Position numbers and translations under genes: made by a program. This document shows positions 51,835 through 59,941 of a stretch of DNA of 64,000 bases, one piece after another. The DNA lies in the NCBI RefSeq assembly GCF_014651535.1, contig NZ_BMXB01000002.1, positions 248,001 to 312,000 of the forward strand, written 5' to 3'. Source of the DNA: Salinimicrobium marinum (GTDB lineage: Bacteria; Bacteroidota; Bacteroidia; Flavobacteriales; Flavobacteriaceae). The stretch's first letter is position 1. Each line of letters begins with the position of its first letter. The notes under the pieces are model-generated. The model did not search any database. It was not told the origin of the DNA and saw nothing but the letters and a program-made list of their open reading frames with translations.

Positions 51835-53095
51835 AAGAGTCGTTATAACAGGCATGGGTGTTGCCGCTCCAAACGGAGTGGGATTGGACAATTTTGAATA
51901 TGCCATAAGAGTCGGAAAAAGCGGGATCAGGTTTCAGGAGAAACTAAAGGAACTGAAATTCAGTTGTCAGATTGCAGGAGCCCCTGAAATTCCGGAGGAA
52001 ATGTTGAGCGGTTATTTCACTCCTCTGCAACTGCGCGGACTCAATTCCAGCGGAATTGTGTATGGAGTCATTGCCGGCCTGGACGCCTGGAAGGATGCCG
52101 GATTAACAAGAGAAGAAAAAGAATCTGCCGATTGGGACAGCGGAATAATATTCGGCACCGGACTTTCGGGAGCCGATAAATTCCGGGAAGCCATTAACTT
52201 AATTGACGAAGGAAAAACCCGAAGACTTGGCAGTACCAGCGTGCTGCAAACAATGGCCAGTGGCATTAGTGCTTACCTTAGCGGAATGTTAGGCAGCGGG
52301 AACCAGGTGACTACCAATTCCTCGGCCTGTTCTACGGGAACTGAAGCCATTCTCATGGCCTATGACCGTATCAAATCTGGAAAAGCAAAACGAATCTTGG
52401 CAGGAAGCTGTGGAGATTCCGGACCCTATATCTGGGGCGGATTTGATGCTATGAGAATCCTGCCACACAAATATAATGACAATCCAACTGAAGCTTCGCG
52501 GCCGATGAGCGCTTCCGCCTCAGGTTTTGTTCCGGGGAGCGGTGCCGGGGCTCTGGTTCTGGAAGATATGGAAAGCGCAGAAGCCAGGGGCGCAACGATT
52601 TATGCAGAAGTATTGGGAGGACATATTAACAGCGGCGGACAGGTAGGTGATGGGACAATGACTGCTCCTAATTCGGAAGCTGTAAAACGCTGTATCAAAA
52701 AAGCTTTGGAGGAAGCTGATGTTCAGCCCCAGGAAATTGACGGTATCAACGGCCATCTTACAGCTACTACCATGGATTCGACTGAAATACAGAACTGGAG
52801 CGATGCTTTGGGAAGAAAAGGAGAGGGTTTTCCGCTAATCAATTCCCTGAAAGGTATGACAGGCCACTGCCTGAGCGCCGCCGGAAGTATTGAATGTGTT
52901 GCCACCGTACTTCAGTTGAAAAAGGATTTCTTCTTCGGAAATGTAAATTCCGCAGATCTTCACCCTGATATTGAAAAGGTTGTTTCCAGGGAGAAAATTC
53001 CGGTAGAAACCCAGGAAGTTATATTAAAAACTATTGCAAAAGCCAGCTTCGGGTTCGGGGATGTGAATGCGGTGGTGGTGTTCAGGAAGATTTGA
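51827..53095 (+). CDS. Beta-ketoacyl-ACP synthase (KAS II-type)
   Basis: 422 aa with an intact C-H-H triad: Cys168 in NSSACSTGTEAI, His310 in INGHLTATTMDS and His347 in GMTGHCLSAAGS. The first histidine loop differs from the usual N-A-H-G-T-S-T, as in other specialised KAS enzymes of aryl-polyene and related clusters. No chain-length-factor partner is present. It would extend acyl-ACP with malonyl-ACP. It overlaps the dehydratase gene by 8 bp and precedes the ACP gene by 115 bp. Confidence 0.93.
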   Translation: MSRRVVITGMGVAAPNGVGLDNFEYAIRVGKSGIRFQEKLKELKFSCQIAGAPEIPEEMLSGYFTPLQLRGLNSSGIVYGVIAGLDAWKDAGLTREEKESADWDSGIIFGTGLSGADKFREAINLIDEGKTRRLGSTSVLQTMASGISAYLSGMLGSGNQVTTNSSACSTGTEAILMAYDRIKSGKAKRILAGSCGDSGPYIWGGFDAMRILPHKYNDNPTEASRPMSASASGFVPGSGAGALVLEDMESAEARGATIYAEVLGGHINSGGQVGDGTMTAPNSEAVKRCIKKALEEADVQPQEIDGINGHLTATTMDSTEIQNWSDALGRKGEGFPLINSLKGMTGHCLSAAGSIECVATVLQLKKDFFFGNVNSADLHPDIEKVVSREKIPVETQEVILKTIAKASFGFGDVNAVVVFRKI

Positions 53096-53210
53096 GATGC
53101 GCAAAATTTTAGAATGTTGCACGTCGCTTCATTGAGGAATCTAACAGGATATTGTTAATAGAAAAAATGTATTTTAGAAAGGAAAAGCTCCAATTGAAAA
53201 ATTAAAATTA

Positions 53211-53465
53211 ATGGATACAAAAGAAATAGTAAACAGCCTTAAAAAGATCGTTTCTCCCTATGTGCAGAACGAGCCGGCGTTTAAAAATTTTGATATGAAT
53301 ACCGATTTCCTGAAGGACCTAGAAATCAACTCTGCCAACCTTGTGGATATTGTGTTGGATGTGGAAGACGAATTTAATATTACCATTGACAATGACTCCA
53401 TGGATAACATGCTCACCGTACAGGATGCTGTAAGTATAATTAAAGAGAAGAGGGCAGAGGCATGA
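53211..53465 (+). CDS. Acyl carrier protein of the cluster
   Basis: 84 aa, acidic and helical. The prosthetic group attaches at Ser41 in LEINSANLVDIVLDVEDEF; the flanking N-S-A replaces the usual D-S-L, a mark of a specialised ACP. The rest fits the ACP fold (FNITIDNDSMDNM, then VQDAVSII). The housekeeping AcpP is elsewhere. It overlaps the phosphopantetheinyl transferase gene by 4 bp, so carrier and activating enzyme are coexpressed. Confidence 0.92.
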   Translation: MDTKEIVNSLKKIVSPYVQNEPAFKNFDMNTDFLKDLEINSANLVDIVLDVEDEFNITIDNDSMDNMLTVQDAVSIIKEKRAEA

Positions 53466-54043
53466 TAGGAAATGATGTGGTAGATCTGGATTTGGCGGCC
53501 ACACAAAGCAACTGGAAACGGAAAGGGTTTCTGAAAAAAGTGTTTACAACTACAGAAAAGGATTGGATTTTATCTTCCGAAGATAAGGATTTGGCGGTGT
53601 GGCTGTTGTGGAGCATGAAAGAAGCTGCATATAAGGCGCACCAGCGGAAATATAATCTTCGGCGGCAGTTAAAGTGGCTACGACAGGAATGCAGGGTTTC
53701 TCAGATGAATGAGAATAGTGCATCGGGCGTGGTGAAGATTGAAAGAGAATTCTATGTCACCCAGTCGCATATTTTTTCAGGAGCTGTATTTACTTCGGCA
53801 ATCAAGGATACCAAAATTCCGGTGAAAAATTCGCTTTTTCAATCCTCTTCAGAAGAAATGAAACAAAGCTTTTTCATTGAATTCTCTCATTTACACCATC
53901 TTCCAAAAGAGTCTTTAACTATTCAAAAAGATGACAAGGGCATTCCATTTATATACCATGAGAGAACTCTTCATCCCGGTGTTTTTTCCTTTACCGGCCA
54001 TGGAAAATACTCAGCTTTTTCAATCGCGTTAATGAACTGCTAA
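53462..54043 (+). CDS. 4'-phosphopantetheinyl transferase superfamily protein
   Basis: 193 aa. Motifs of the AcpS/Sfp superfamily: MIGNDVVDLDLAA at the N-terminus (the G-x-D magnesium site), LLWSMKEAAYKAHQRKY near 50 (W-S-x-K-E-A-x-x-K) and a Sfp-like C-terminal part GVFSFTGHGKYSAFSIALM. It should activate the ACP by moving phosphopantetheine from CoA to Ser41. A private PPTase suggests that the ACP is not served by the housekeeping enzyme. It closes the cluster. Confidence 0.9.
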   Translation: MIGNDVVDLDLAATQSNWKRKGFLKKVFTTTEKDWILSSEDKDLAVWLLWSMKEAAYKAHQRKYNLRRQLKWLRQECRVSQMNENSASGVVKIEREFYVTQSHIFSGAVFTSAIKDTKIPVKNSLFQSSSEEMKQSFFIEFSHLHHLPKESLTIQKDDKGIPFIYHERTLHPGVFSFTGHGKYSAFSIALMNC

Positions 54044-54123
54044 ATACCCGTTAAACACTCCTAAAAGCTTTGGAAGGATTTTGTTGCGGTTGTATATTTA
54101 ATTGAACTCAAAAACAGATTTAA

Positions 54124-54858
54124 ATGAAGACCGTAGATAAAAAAGAGGTAATAAACAGAGAGTCAGCTGAATTCATACAGCAAACAGAAGAAGGTAAATT
54201 CGTAAACTTGATTCCCGATACGTTCATTATTAAAATGGAAGGCGGAGCGCAGGGATATGCCATTAGACATTTAAACCGACAGGATATGATCCTGATCGAC
54301 ACCACCGGAAAAGGAGCTCAGAAAGGAGTAAAACATTTGGTGGAAGAAGGTTATAAGATTAAGGCTATCCTTGTCACTCACAAAGCCGCTCTGGATAATA
54401 CCTATGCTTCTTTGAAAACCATTTCTGAAGATGCAGGGGGTGCGCCAATTTTTAGCCATCCGGTTAATAATAAAGATTCAGAATTTGAGGTGAAAAATAT
54501 TACGGACAAGAATAAAATTTTCGGTAATTTTTCCATTTCTGTACGTGATTTCCCTGCAGCTTCGGGAGAAGCGGTTGTAGTTCATTCTGAAATTAATGAA
54601 GGAATGGTTTTCGCAGGATGTTCTGCTGAGGGGGCTTCTTATGATTCGGATAAGGAAGGATTCAGTCTTCCGGATATAAAAAGTGAGAACAAAAAATCAA
54701 GTCTTGCAGAAAGCTGGAGATCCTACATGAGGGAATTTAGTTTCTTTTTTCCTTACAAAGGAAAACCAGGCTTCAATCTTTCTGAAGGACAGCAGAAGGA
54801 TATCGTGCTTAAACTTGGAAGTACAAATTATCCCGGCGGCGGAAATCCGAACTTATAG
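54124..54858 (+). CDS. Metallo-beta-lactamase-fold-like protein with a degenerate metal site
   Basis: 244 aa, soluble. The MBL-fold pattern is visible: MILIDTTGKGAQKGVKHLVE, then IKAILVTHKAALDNTYASLK. Where active enzymes have T-H-x-H-x-D-H this protein has T-H-K-A-A-L-D-N, so two metal histidines are gone. Later histidines (SHPVN, VVVHSE) and a C-terminal AESWRSYMREFSFFFPYKG remain in place. It is probably a pseudoenzyme or binding protein. It begins 80 nt after the PPTase gene on the same strand and may or may not belong to the PKS cluster. Confidence 0.55.
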   Translation: MKTVDKKEVINRESAEFIQQTEEGKFVNLIPDTFIIKMEGGAQGYAIRHLNRQDMILIDTTGKGAQKGVKHLVEEGYKIKAILVTHKAALDNTYASLKTISEDAGGAPIFSHPVNNKDSEFEVKNITDKNKIFGNFSISVRDFPAASGEAVVVHSEINEGMVFAGCSAEGASYDSDKEGFSLPDIKSENKKSSLAESWRSYMREFSFFFPYKGKPGFNLSEGQQKDIVLKLGSTNYPGGGNPNL

Positions 54859-55211
54859 AACTACGGTAAACTAAATATTAAAATTGCTTCAGGTTTCTGA
54901 AGCAGACATATAATACTGGGACCAGATAGAAAGTGGTTAAATGTTGTTCGTAATTTGATTGTTCTTTAATTTAAAAAGAACAAATTTAATTCCGGATAAG
55001 ATTAGAAAAAGCTTTCTTCCGGTCCCTTTTTTTAATAGTTGTTTCAGGTATTAAATCCTGCTCACAAAAATCCGACTTAAAAGATATTTATTAAATGTCA
55101 TATACTGGATACCTTCAGGATTTGAGCTCAGGTTTCAGAAAATAGGAATTTAAATACACTTAATACAATTTCTAAAATATCTTTTTCAGAAATTGCAATC
55201 TTCAGAATCTA
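54859..55211. other. Intergenic region with two small inverted repeats
   Basis: 353 bp between convergent genes. It holds a hairpin GCTTCAG-GTTT-CTGAAGC (54886-54903) and an AT-rich inverted repeat TTGTTCTTT/AAAGAACAA (54959-54983). A CCGGA...TCCGG-like stem around 54993-55023 followed by seven T may be the terminator of the MBL-like gene. No coding frame is supported. Confidence 0.4.
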
Positions 55212-55769
55212 TTACTCATTTTCCTGCTCTTGCTGTTCTTTATTAGCCTTATCCACATCCTCCGAATCTACTAAAGGATGGTCCTCCATACGGTAACCTA
55301 CAATTAGAATTACATTTGCTATAGTGCTGTAAAGCATGGTCACCACAGCAATGAATCCGCCCCCTATAATAGCTGCCATTGCAAGACTTATGTAGTAAAT
55401 GGCACTGTACCAGGATCGAGGTACACCAGAACTTTCGGTAATTGGGAGGTTGAGCAGTAACAACGTTATGACAGAGGTTATGATAACAATTGAAACTGCT
55501 TTGGCAAGGGTAAGCACCCTATGATAATGTTCCTTATTTAATTTGGAATGTGCTGCCCGGCTAAGGCTGAGCAGGGTAAGCATTAGTGCCAGGATCGTGG
55601 AAGAACCAAGGATAACCGTATTGCACAAGGTGTTGATTCCGGAAAGGGAGGTGGAAAATAATTCCATAGCTTCAAATCCCGAGAGGGCACCCAGGAAATA
55701 GGTGCCGATACCCATAATCAATGCAGAAACAAAACCACCCAAAAAAGCTTTTCTGATAAAGGGATTCAT
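55212..55769 (-). CDS. Four-helix membrane protein of unknown function
   Basis: 185 aa with four hydrophobic segments: FLGGFVSALIMGIGTYFLG, TVILGSSTILALMLTLLSLS, VSIVIITSVITLLLLNLP and ISLAMAAIIGGGFIAVVTML. The C-terminal tail (about 160-185) is acidic and polar, ending in a run of Glu/Gln. It is an inner-membrane protein that I do not recognise; no domain motif supports a function. It stands alone, convergent with the MBL-like gene and divergent from the aconitase. Confidence 0.75.
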   Translation of the reverse strand: MNPFIRKAFLGGFVSALIMGIGTYFLGALSGFEAMELFSTSLSGINTLCNTVILGSSTILALMLTLLSLSRAAHSKLNKEHYHRVLTLAKAVSIVIITSVITLLLLNLPITESSGVPRSWYSAIYYISLAMAAIIGGGFIAVVTMLYSTIANVILIVGYRMEDHPLVDSEDVDKANKEQQEQENE

Positions 55770-55903
55770 AGTAGGGGCATTTATTTGCTGAAATTAATTT
55801 TTTCAAATTAAGCTTTGTCAGGGACAATAAGATATAAGATATTGTTAAACACATCTACTAATCGCTTAAGAATTTTTAATTTAAAGGATAAAATAAACCA
55901 ACT

Positions 55904-57943
55904 ATGTCAAAATTGAATGTCACTCAAAAATTGATCAAAAGTCATTTGATCAAAGGGGAGATGACCCCCGGAAAAGAAATAGGAATAAAAATAGACCAGG
56001 CACTTTTGCAGGATGCAACCGGAACATTGGTACAGCTGGAATTAGAAGCAATGGGCCTTGACAGAGCCAAGACAGAAGTTGCCGTACAATACGTTGATCA
56101 CAATTTATTACAAACAGATTTTAAAAATGCAGATGACCATGCGTTTTTACTTTCGGCTTCACAAAAATTCGGAATCTGGTACAGTCGCCCAGGAAATGGA
56201 GTGAGTCACCCCGTACATATGGAGCGTTTTGGAAAGCCCGGAAAAACCATGGTAGGGTCTGATAGCCATACCCCATCTGCCGGATCTCTGGGAATGCTGG
56301 CCATTGGTACAGGAGGACTGGATGTCGCAGCAGCCATTGCAGGACAGCCTTATTTCGTGAAAATGCCACAGGTAATGGGTGTAAAGCTCACAGGAAAGAT
56401 GCCCGATTGGGTAAGTGCAAAAGATGTGATCCTTGAAATGCTGAGAAGGTATGATGTAAAAGGTGGCGTGGGAAAAGTAATTGAATACTACGGGGAAGGA
56501 TTGAAAGAATTAAGTGCGATGGACCGGCACGTGATTGCCAATATGGGAGCGGAGCTTGGTGCCACCACTACTGTTTTTCCCAGTGATGAAGAAACAAAGA
56601 AATACCTGAGATCTCAGGAAAGGGAAGAGGATTGGACAGAATTATTGCCCGATGAAGGTTGTACCTACGATCTGGAAGATGAAATTATTCTTGATGATCT
56701 TGTGCCTTTAATAGCCTTGCCTACCAGCCCCGGAAATGTAGTTCCCGTGAGTGAAGTGGCAGGGAAGGAGATAGGCCAGGTAGTGATTGGTTCCTCGGCA
56801 AACCCTGGAGTTCGTGATTTCTGGGTGGCAGGTGCCATCGTAGATGGAAAAGCCACCAGGGAAGAGGTTTCCTTTGATATCAATCCAACTTCCCGACAGG
56901 TGATTCAGAATTTGATCGCCAATAAAGGATTTGAAAAACTTATTGCTGCAGGAGCACGTTTCCACCAGTCCGGTTGTATGGGATGTATAGGAATGGGACA
57001 GGCTCCGGCTTCAGGAACCATTAGTTTAAGGACCATGCCGCGTAACTTCCCGAGTAGATCGGGTACAGAAGATGACCAGGTGCATTTGTGTAGTCCGGAA
57101 ACGGCTGCGGCTTCAGCACTTACTGGAAAGATTACAGATCCTCGGGATCTGGAGAAATTGTACGGGATGAAGTATCCGAGATATGAATATCCGGAGAAAG
57201 AACTTATCAATACCATGATGCTGGTCGCTCCACCGGAAGATACTTCGCATGTGGAACTTAAAAAAGGTCCGAATATCAAGACCTTACCGACTATAGAGCC
57301 TTTAATGGATTCTTATGATGTTCCGGTATTGCTTAAAATGGGGGATAATATATCCACAGATGAAATTCTAAGGGCAGGGGCGGAAGTGTTGCCTTTCAGG
57401 AGTAACCTTCCTGAAATTAGTAAATTCTCCTATTCAGTCATCGATGACTCCTTTTACGAACGTGCCCAGCAGGCGAAGAAAGATTTTGGCGGACACATCG
57501 TAGTTGCAAAAGACAATTATGCCCAGGGATCAAGTCGTGAACACGCCGCACTCGCACCAAAATATCTTGGACAGGTTGCCGTAATTGCAAATTCTTATGC
57601 CAGGATCGCATGGCAGAATCTTGTGAACTTCGGAATCATACCACTGGATTTTATAGACATAAACGATTATGATAAAATAGAACAGGGAGATGTAGTAAGT
57701 TTTACAAATCTTACTGAAGATATCAGAAACCGAAACAATATTCGGGTGAGAGTTCAGAAAGCTGAAAAAGGTGCAGACCCAGTAGAATTTGAAGTTAAAC
57801 ATTCCCTAAGTGATCGGCAGATCCAGATCCTTCTTAAAGGTGGAATCATTAATGAATTCAAAGAAAAACTGAGTAATAAAGATGTAAATGCTGTAGATGA
57901 GAATACAGTAACCAGTGAAAATGAACAAAATCAAATAAAGTAA
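55904..57943 (+). CDS. acn: Aconitate hydratase, short (Aquifex-type)
   Basis: 679 aa, against about 755 for mitochondrial-type and 890 for AcnA. LIKSHLIKGEMTPGKEIGIK opens the protein; MVGSDSHTPSAGSLGMLAIG near 110 and the three [4Fe-4S] ligands, with GCMGCIGMGQAPA near 363 and one further cysteine (HLCSP near 395), follow. The swivel domain has VLLKMGDNISTDEIL and DNYAQGSSREHAALAP with the substrate-binding S-S-R-E. It interconverts citrate and isocitrate in the TCA cycle. The C-terminal Asn/Glu-rich tail is not conserved. It ends at a strong terminator. Confidence 0.9.
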   Translation: MSKLNVTQKLIKSHLIKGEMTPGKEIGIKIDQALLQDATGTLVQLELEAMGLDRAKTEVAVQYVDHNLLQTDFKNADDHAFLLSASQKFGIWYSRPGNGVSHPVHMERFGKPGKTMVGSDSHTPSAGSLGMLAIGTGGLDVAAAIAGQPYFVKMPQVMGVKLTGKMPDWVSAKDVILEMLRRYDVKGGVGKVIEYYGEGLKELSAMDRHVIANMGAELGATTTVFPSDEETKKYLRSQEREEDWTELLPDEGCTYDLEDEIILDDLVPLIALPTSPGNVVPVSEVAGKEIGQVVIGSSANPGVRDFWVAGAIVDGKATREEVSFDINPTSRQVIQNLIANKGFEKLIAAGARFHQSGCMGCIGMGQAPASGTISLRTMPRNFPSRSGTEDDQVHLCSPETAAASALTGKITDPRDLEKLYGMKYPRYEYPEKELINTMMLVAPPEDTSHVELKKGPNIKTLPTIEPLMDSYDVPVLLKMGDNISTDEILRAGAEVLPFRSNLPEISKFSYSVIDDSFYERAQQAKKDFGGHIVVAKDNYAQGSSREHAALAPKYLGQVAVIANSYARIAWQNLVNFGIIPLDFIDINDYDKIEQGDVVSFTNLTEDIRNRNNIRVRVQKAEKGADPVEFEVKHSLSDRQIQILLKGGIINEFKEKLSNKDVNAVDENTVTSENEQNQIK

Positions 57944-57971
57944 AGTAGTTAGTTTAAAGTTTGATTGTTGG

Positions 57972-58004
57972 AGCCCCTCCGGAAAAATTTCCGGAAGGGC
58001 TTTT
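57972..58004 (+). terminator. Terminator of the aconitase gene
   Basis: AGCCCCTCCGGAAA pairs with TTTCCGGAAGGGCT (one mismatch) around a 3-nt loop, followed by four T (58001-58004). It is 29 nt downstream of the stop at 57943. Confidence 0.85.
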
Positions 58005-58051
58005 GTTTTATTGCATTCACTGATTTACAAGTTCAAAACATTATAAACAAT

Positions 58052-58178
58052 GAGGCTATGTAAAAAGCTTTAAAATCTTCATTCTGAATCTATTTCAGAA
58101 TCTTATTCTACTGATTTCCATAAGTAATAAGACCCTGAAGCAAATTAATTGACGAAAAAATGCTTTTTAAACAGCCTC
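58052..58178. mobile_element. MITE-like non-autonomous element, 127 bp
   Basis: GAGGCTATGTAAAAAGC (58052-58068) is the inverted match of GCTTTTTAAACAGCCTC (58162-58178), 15 of 17 positions. Inside, ATTCTGAA...TTCAGAAT (about 58080-58099) forms a stem, and AAGACCCTGAAG lies near 58128. Such inner motifs recur as intergenic repeats in flavobacterial genomes (from memory). No transposase is encoded. No clear target-site duplication was found. It lies between the aconitase terminator and the 3-hydroxyacyl-CoA dehydrogenase stop. Confidence 0.6.
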
Positions 58179-58200
58179 TAAATATATGTTTGAAAACAGA

Positions 58201-59085
58201 TTATTTCAAGAAATCTTCCTTTTCGTATTCCGGGTTCGGATAATTATAAAAACCTTCTCCTGTTGCAACTCCCAGTTTTCCTTTATCAATAAAGCGTTCT
58301 TTCAACATTACGGCAGCCTTTTGTGCCTTTGGATCGGGATTGGCTTTGGTAATATTATACGCGGTATTTAACCCAACGATATCAAAGATCGCAAAAGGAC
58401 CCTTTGGCGCGCCGGTAGCGACCATCCAGGTTTTGTCTACTGTTTGGAAATCGGCTACTTCATTGGCGTAAAGGAAGAGTCCGGCGTTGAGAAGTGGTAC
58501 AAGCAGGGAATTAAGCACATATCCCGGTTGTTCTTTTTTCACAGGGATGACCACCATTCCGATATCTTTGGCAAACTGGGCTACTGTTTCGAAAATTTGA
58601 GGATCGGTTCCCGGGTGTCCCATTACTTCGGCAGTATTTTGTTTCCAGATTTCATTTGCAAAATGTAGTGCAAGGAAACGTTCGGGACGTCCGGTTTCAT
58701 TAGCAAATTGGCTGGGAAGAAGCGTAGAAGAGTTGGTGGCAAAAATTGTCTTTTCGGGTGCCAGTTTACCCAGTTTAGTATAGAATTCTTTTTTGATCTC
58801 AACATTCTCGGGAATTGCCTCTATAGCAAGATCGGCATCTTTTACGGCCTCTTCCACATCGGTGGAGTAAGAGATTCGCCCGTAAGCAGCCTTAACAGCA
58901 TCCTTTGGTGCATTCAGATCTTCTATAAACCGACCGCCGATGCCGGAGAATTTTTTTCTGGCTTTCTCCAGAAGTTCTTCATTAAGATCATAGATGATGA
59001 CAGAAAAATTATGATAAGCTGCCTGATAGGCAATTTGTGCTCCTAAAACTCCGGAGCCGTAAACAGTTACATTTTTGATTTGCAT
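58201..59085 (-). CDS. 3-hydroxyacyl-CoA dehydrogenase (3-hydroxybutyryl-CoA type)
   Basis: 294 aa. The NAD-binding loop VYGSGVLGAQIAYQAAYHNF opens the protein, then the catalytic-serine region FATNSSTLLPSQFANETGRP near 110 with RFLALHFANEIW (catalytic His-Glu dyad region), VIPVKKEQPGYVLNSLLVPL near 183 and GPFAIFDIVGLNTAYNI near 237. It oxidises 3-hydroxyacyl-CoA in fatty-acid breakdown or butyrate-type metabolism. No thiolase or hydratase gene is adjacent. A near-perfect inverted repeat CCAGAT-TC-ATCTGG lies 28-41 bp upstream of its start. Confidence 0.92.
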   Translation of the reverse strand: MQIKNVTVYGSGVLGAQIAYQAAYHNFSVIIYDLNEELLEKARKKFSGIGGRFIEDLNAPKDAVKAAYGRISYSTDVEEAVKDADLAIEAIPENVEIKKEFYTKLGKLAPEKTIFATNSSTLLPSQFANETGRPERFLALHFANEIWKQNTAEVMGHPGTDPQIFETVAQFAKDIGMVVIPVKKEQPGYVLNSLLVPLLNAGLFLYANEVADFQTVDKTWMVATGAPKGPFAIFDIVGLNTAYNITKANPDPKAQKAAVMLKERFIDKGKLGVATGEGFYNYPNPEYEKEDFLK

Positions 59086-59389
59086 AATTATTTATTTTAA
59101 TTAGTACTTAAGCCAGATTCATCTGGTTGCATGATTTACTTTAAAATGCTATTTTTCAATTTATTTTGTTCCAATTTTATCTTAAAATTTCATCTCTACC
59201 TGGAATTTATGATCCTGTAATGTTTATATTTACAATACTTTAGCATGAGGAAGCAGTTAATTTTTGTGCAAGGAAATAGGGGACTGGTGTAAATTTCAAA
59301 AAAGTGAAGCTTTGTATTGAAGGGTGATAGTGTGAGAATTTTTGGGCTGAAATTTGCTGATATATCTCAAGAAAGAATAGTACAGGAAA
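59086..59389. other. Divergent intergenic region
   Basis: 304 bp between the minus-strand dehydrogenase and the plus-strand DUF4251 gene. Apart from the CCAGAT/ATCTGG inverted repeat I see no RNA fold, no consensus promoter and no small coding frame. Confidence 0.5.
59113..59126. promoter_or_regulatory. Inverted repeat upstream of the 3-hydroxyacyl-CoA dehydrogenase (possible operator)
   Basis: CCAGATTCATCTGG is a 6-bp inverted repeat around a 2-bp centre, between the start codon of the dehydrogenase (59085) and the upstream region. A TetR-type or similar regulator could bind there; only the symmetry is seen. Confidence 0.3.
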
Positions 59390-59941
59390 ATGAAAATTAT
59401 CAATAAATCATTGAATAAAAGATCAGGATATTATGTTTGGGGTTTTTTACCAATCCTGATGCTGTTGCTTGTATCATGTGGCAGTAATCGAGCAACAGAT
59501 TCTTCAGATAATAGATCCAAATATGAGGAAATCAGGGAATTGGTAGAAAGCAGGGAATTCCAGGTAGAACATGAATGGGCGTTGCCCCTGGGTGGTGGCA
59601 ATATTAACCTGATTGGGAATCCAAACTCCATTAGATTTCAGAAGGACAGTATAGATCTATTCCTGCCGTATTTTGGAGTAAGACATATGGGAGGTGGATA
59701 TAATACCGAAGGCGGCCTGAAGTACATAGGACCTGTAAAGAATCTCGAGATTGTTGAAAATGAAAACCGAAATATAGAAATTAGTTTTGAAACTACTCAG
59801 GATAATGAAAATCTCGATTTCAGGATTATGGTTTACTCCAACGGAAATGCTCATACTACGGTAAACAGCTCACAACGAAACAGTATTTCTTATAGAGGTG
59901 ATATAGTGGATCTGCCTGAGAAGTTTAAAAAAGAAAATTAA
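59390..59941 (+). CDS. DUF4251 lipoprotein
   Basis: 183 aa. A basic N-terminus and hydrophobic helix lead to the lipobox MLLLVSCGSNRATD. The DUF4251 body follows: VESREFQVEHEWALPLGGG, INLIGNPNSIRFQKDSI, LPYFGVRHMGGGYNTEGG and FRIMVYSNGNAHTTVNSSQR. The family is common in Bacteroidota, is exported, has a beta-rich fold and no known function. The gene is monocistronic. Confidence 0.88.
   Translation: MKIINKSLNKRSGYYVWGFLPILMLLLVSCGSNRATDSSDNRSKYEEIRELVESREFQVEHEWALPLGGGNINLIGNPNSIRFQKDSIDLFLPYFGVRHMGGGYNTEGGLKYIGPVKNLEIVENENRNIEISFETTQDNENLDFRIMVYSNGNAHTTVNSSQRNSISYRGDIVDLPEKFKKEN

Noticed and set aside
54886-54903. GCTTCAG-GTTT-CTGAAGC hairpin as a terminator
   Set aside because: No T-run follows; kept only as a small inverted repeat in the intergenic entry.
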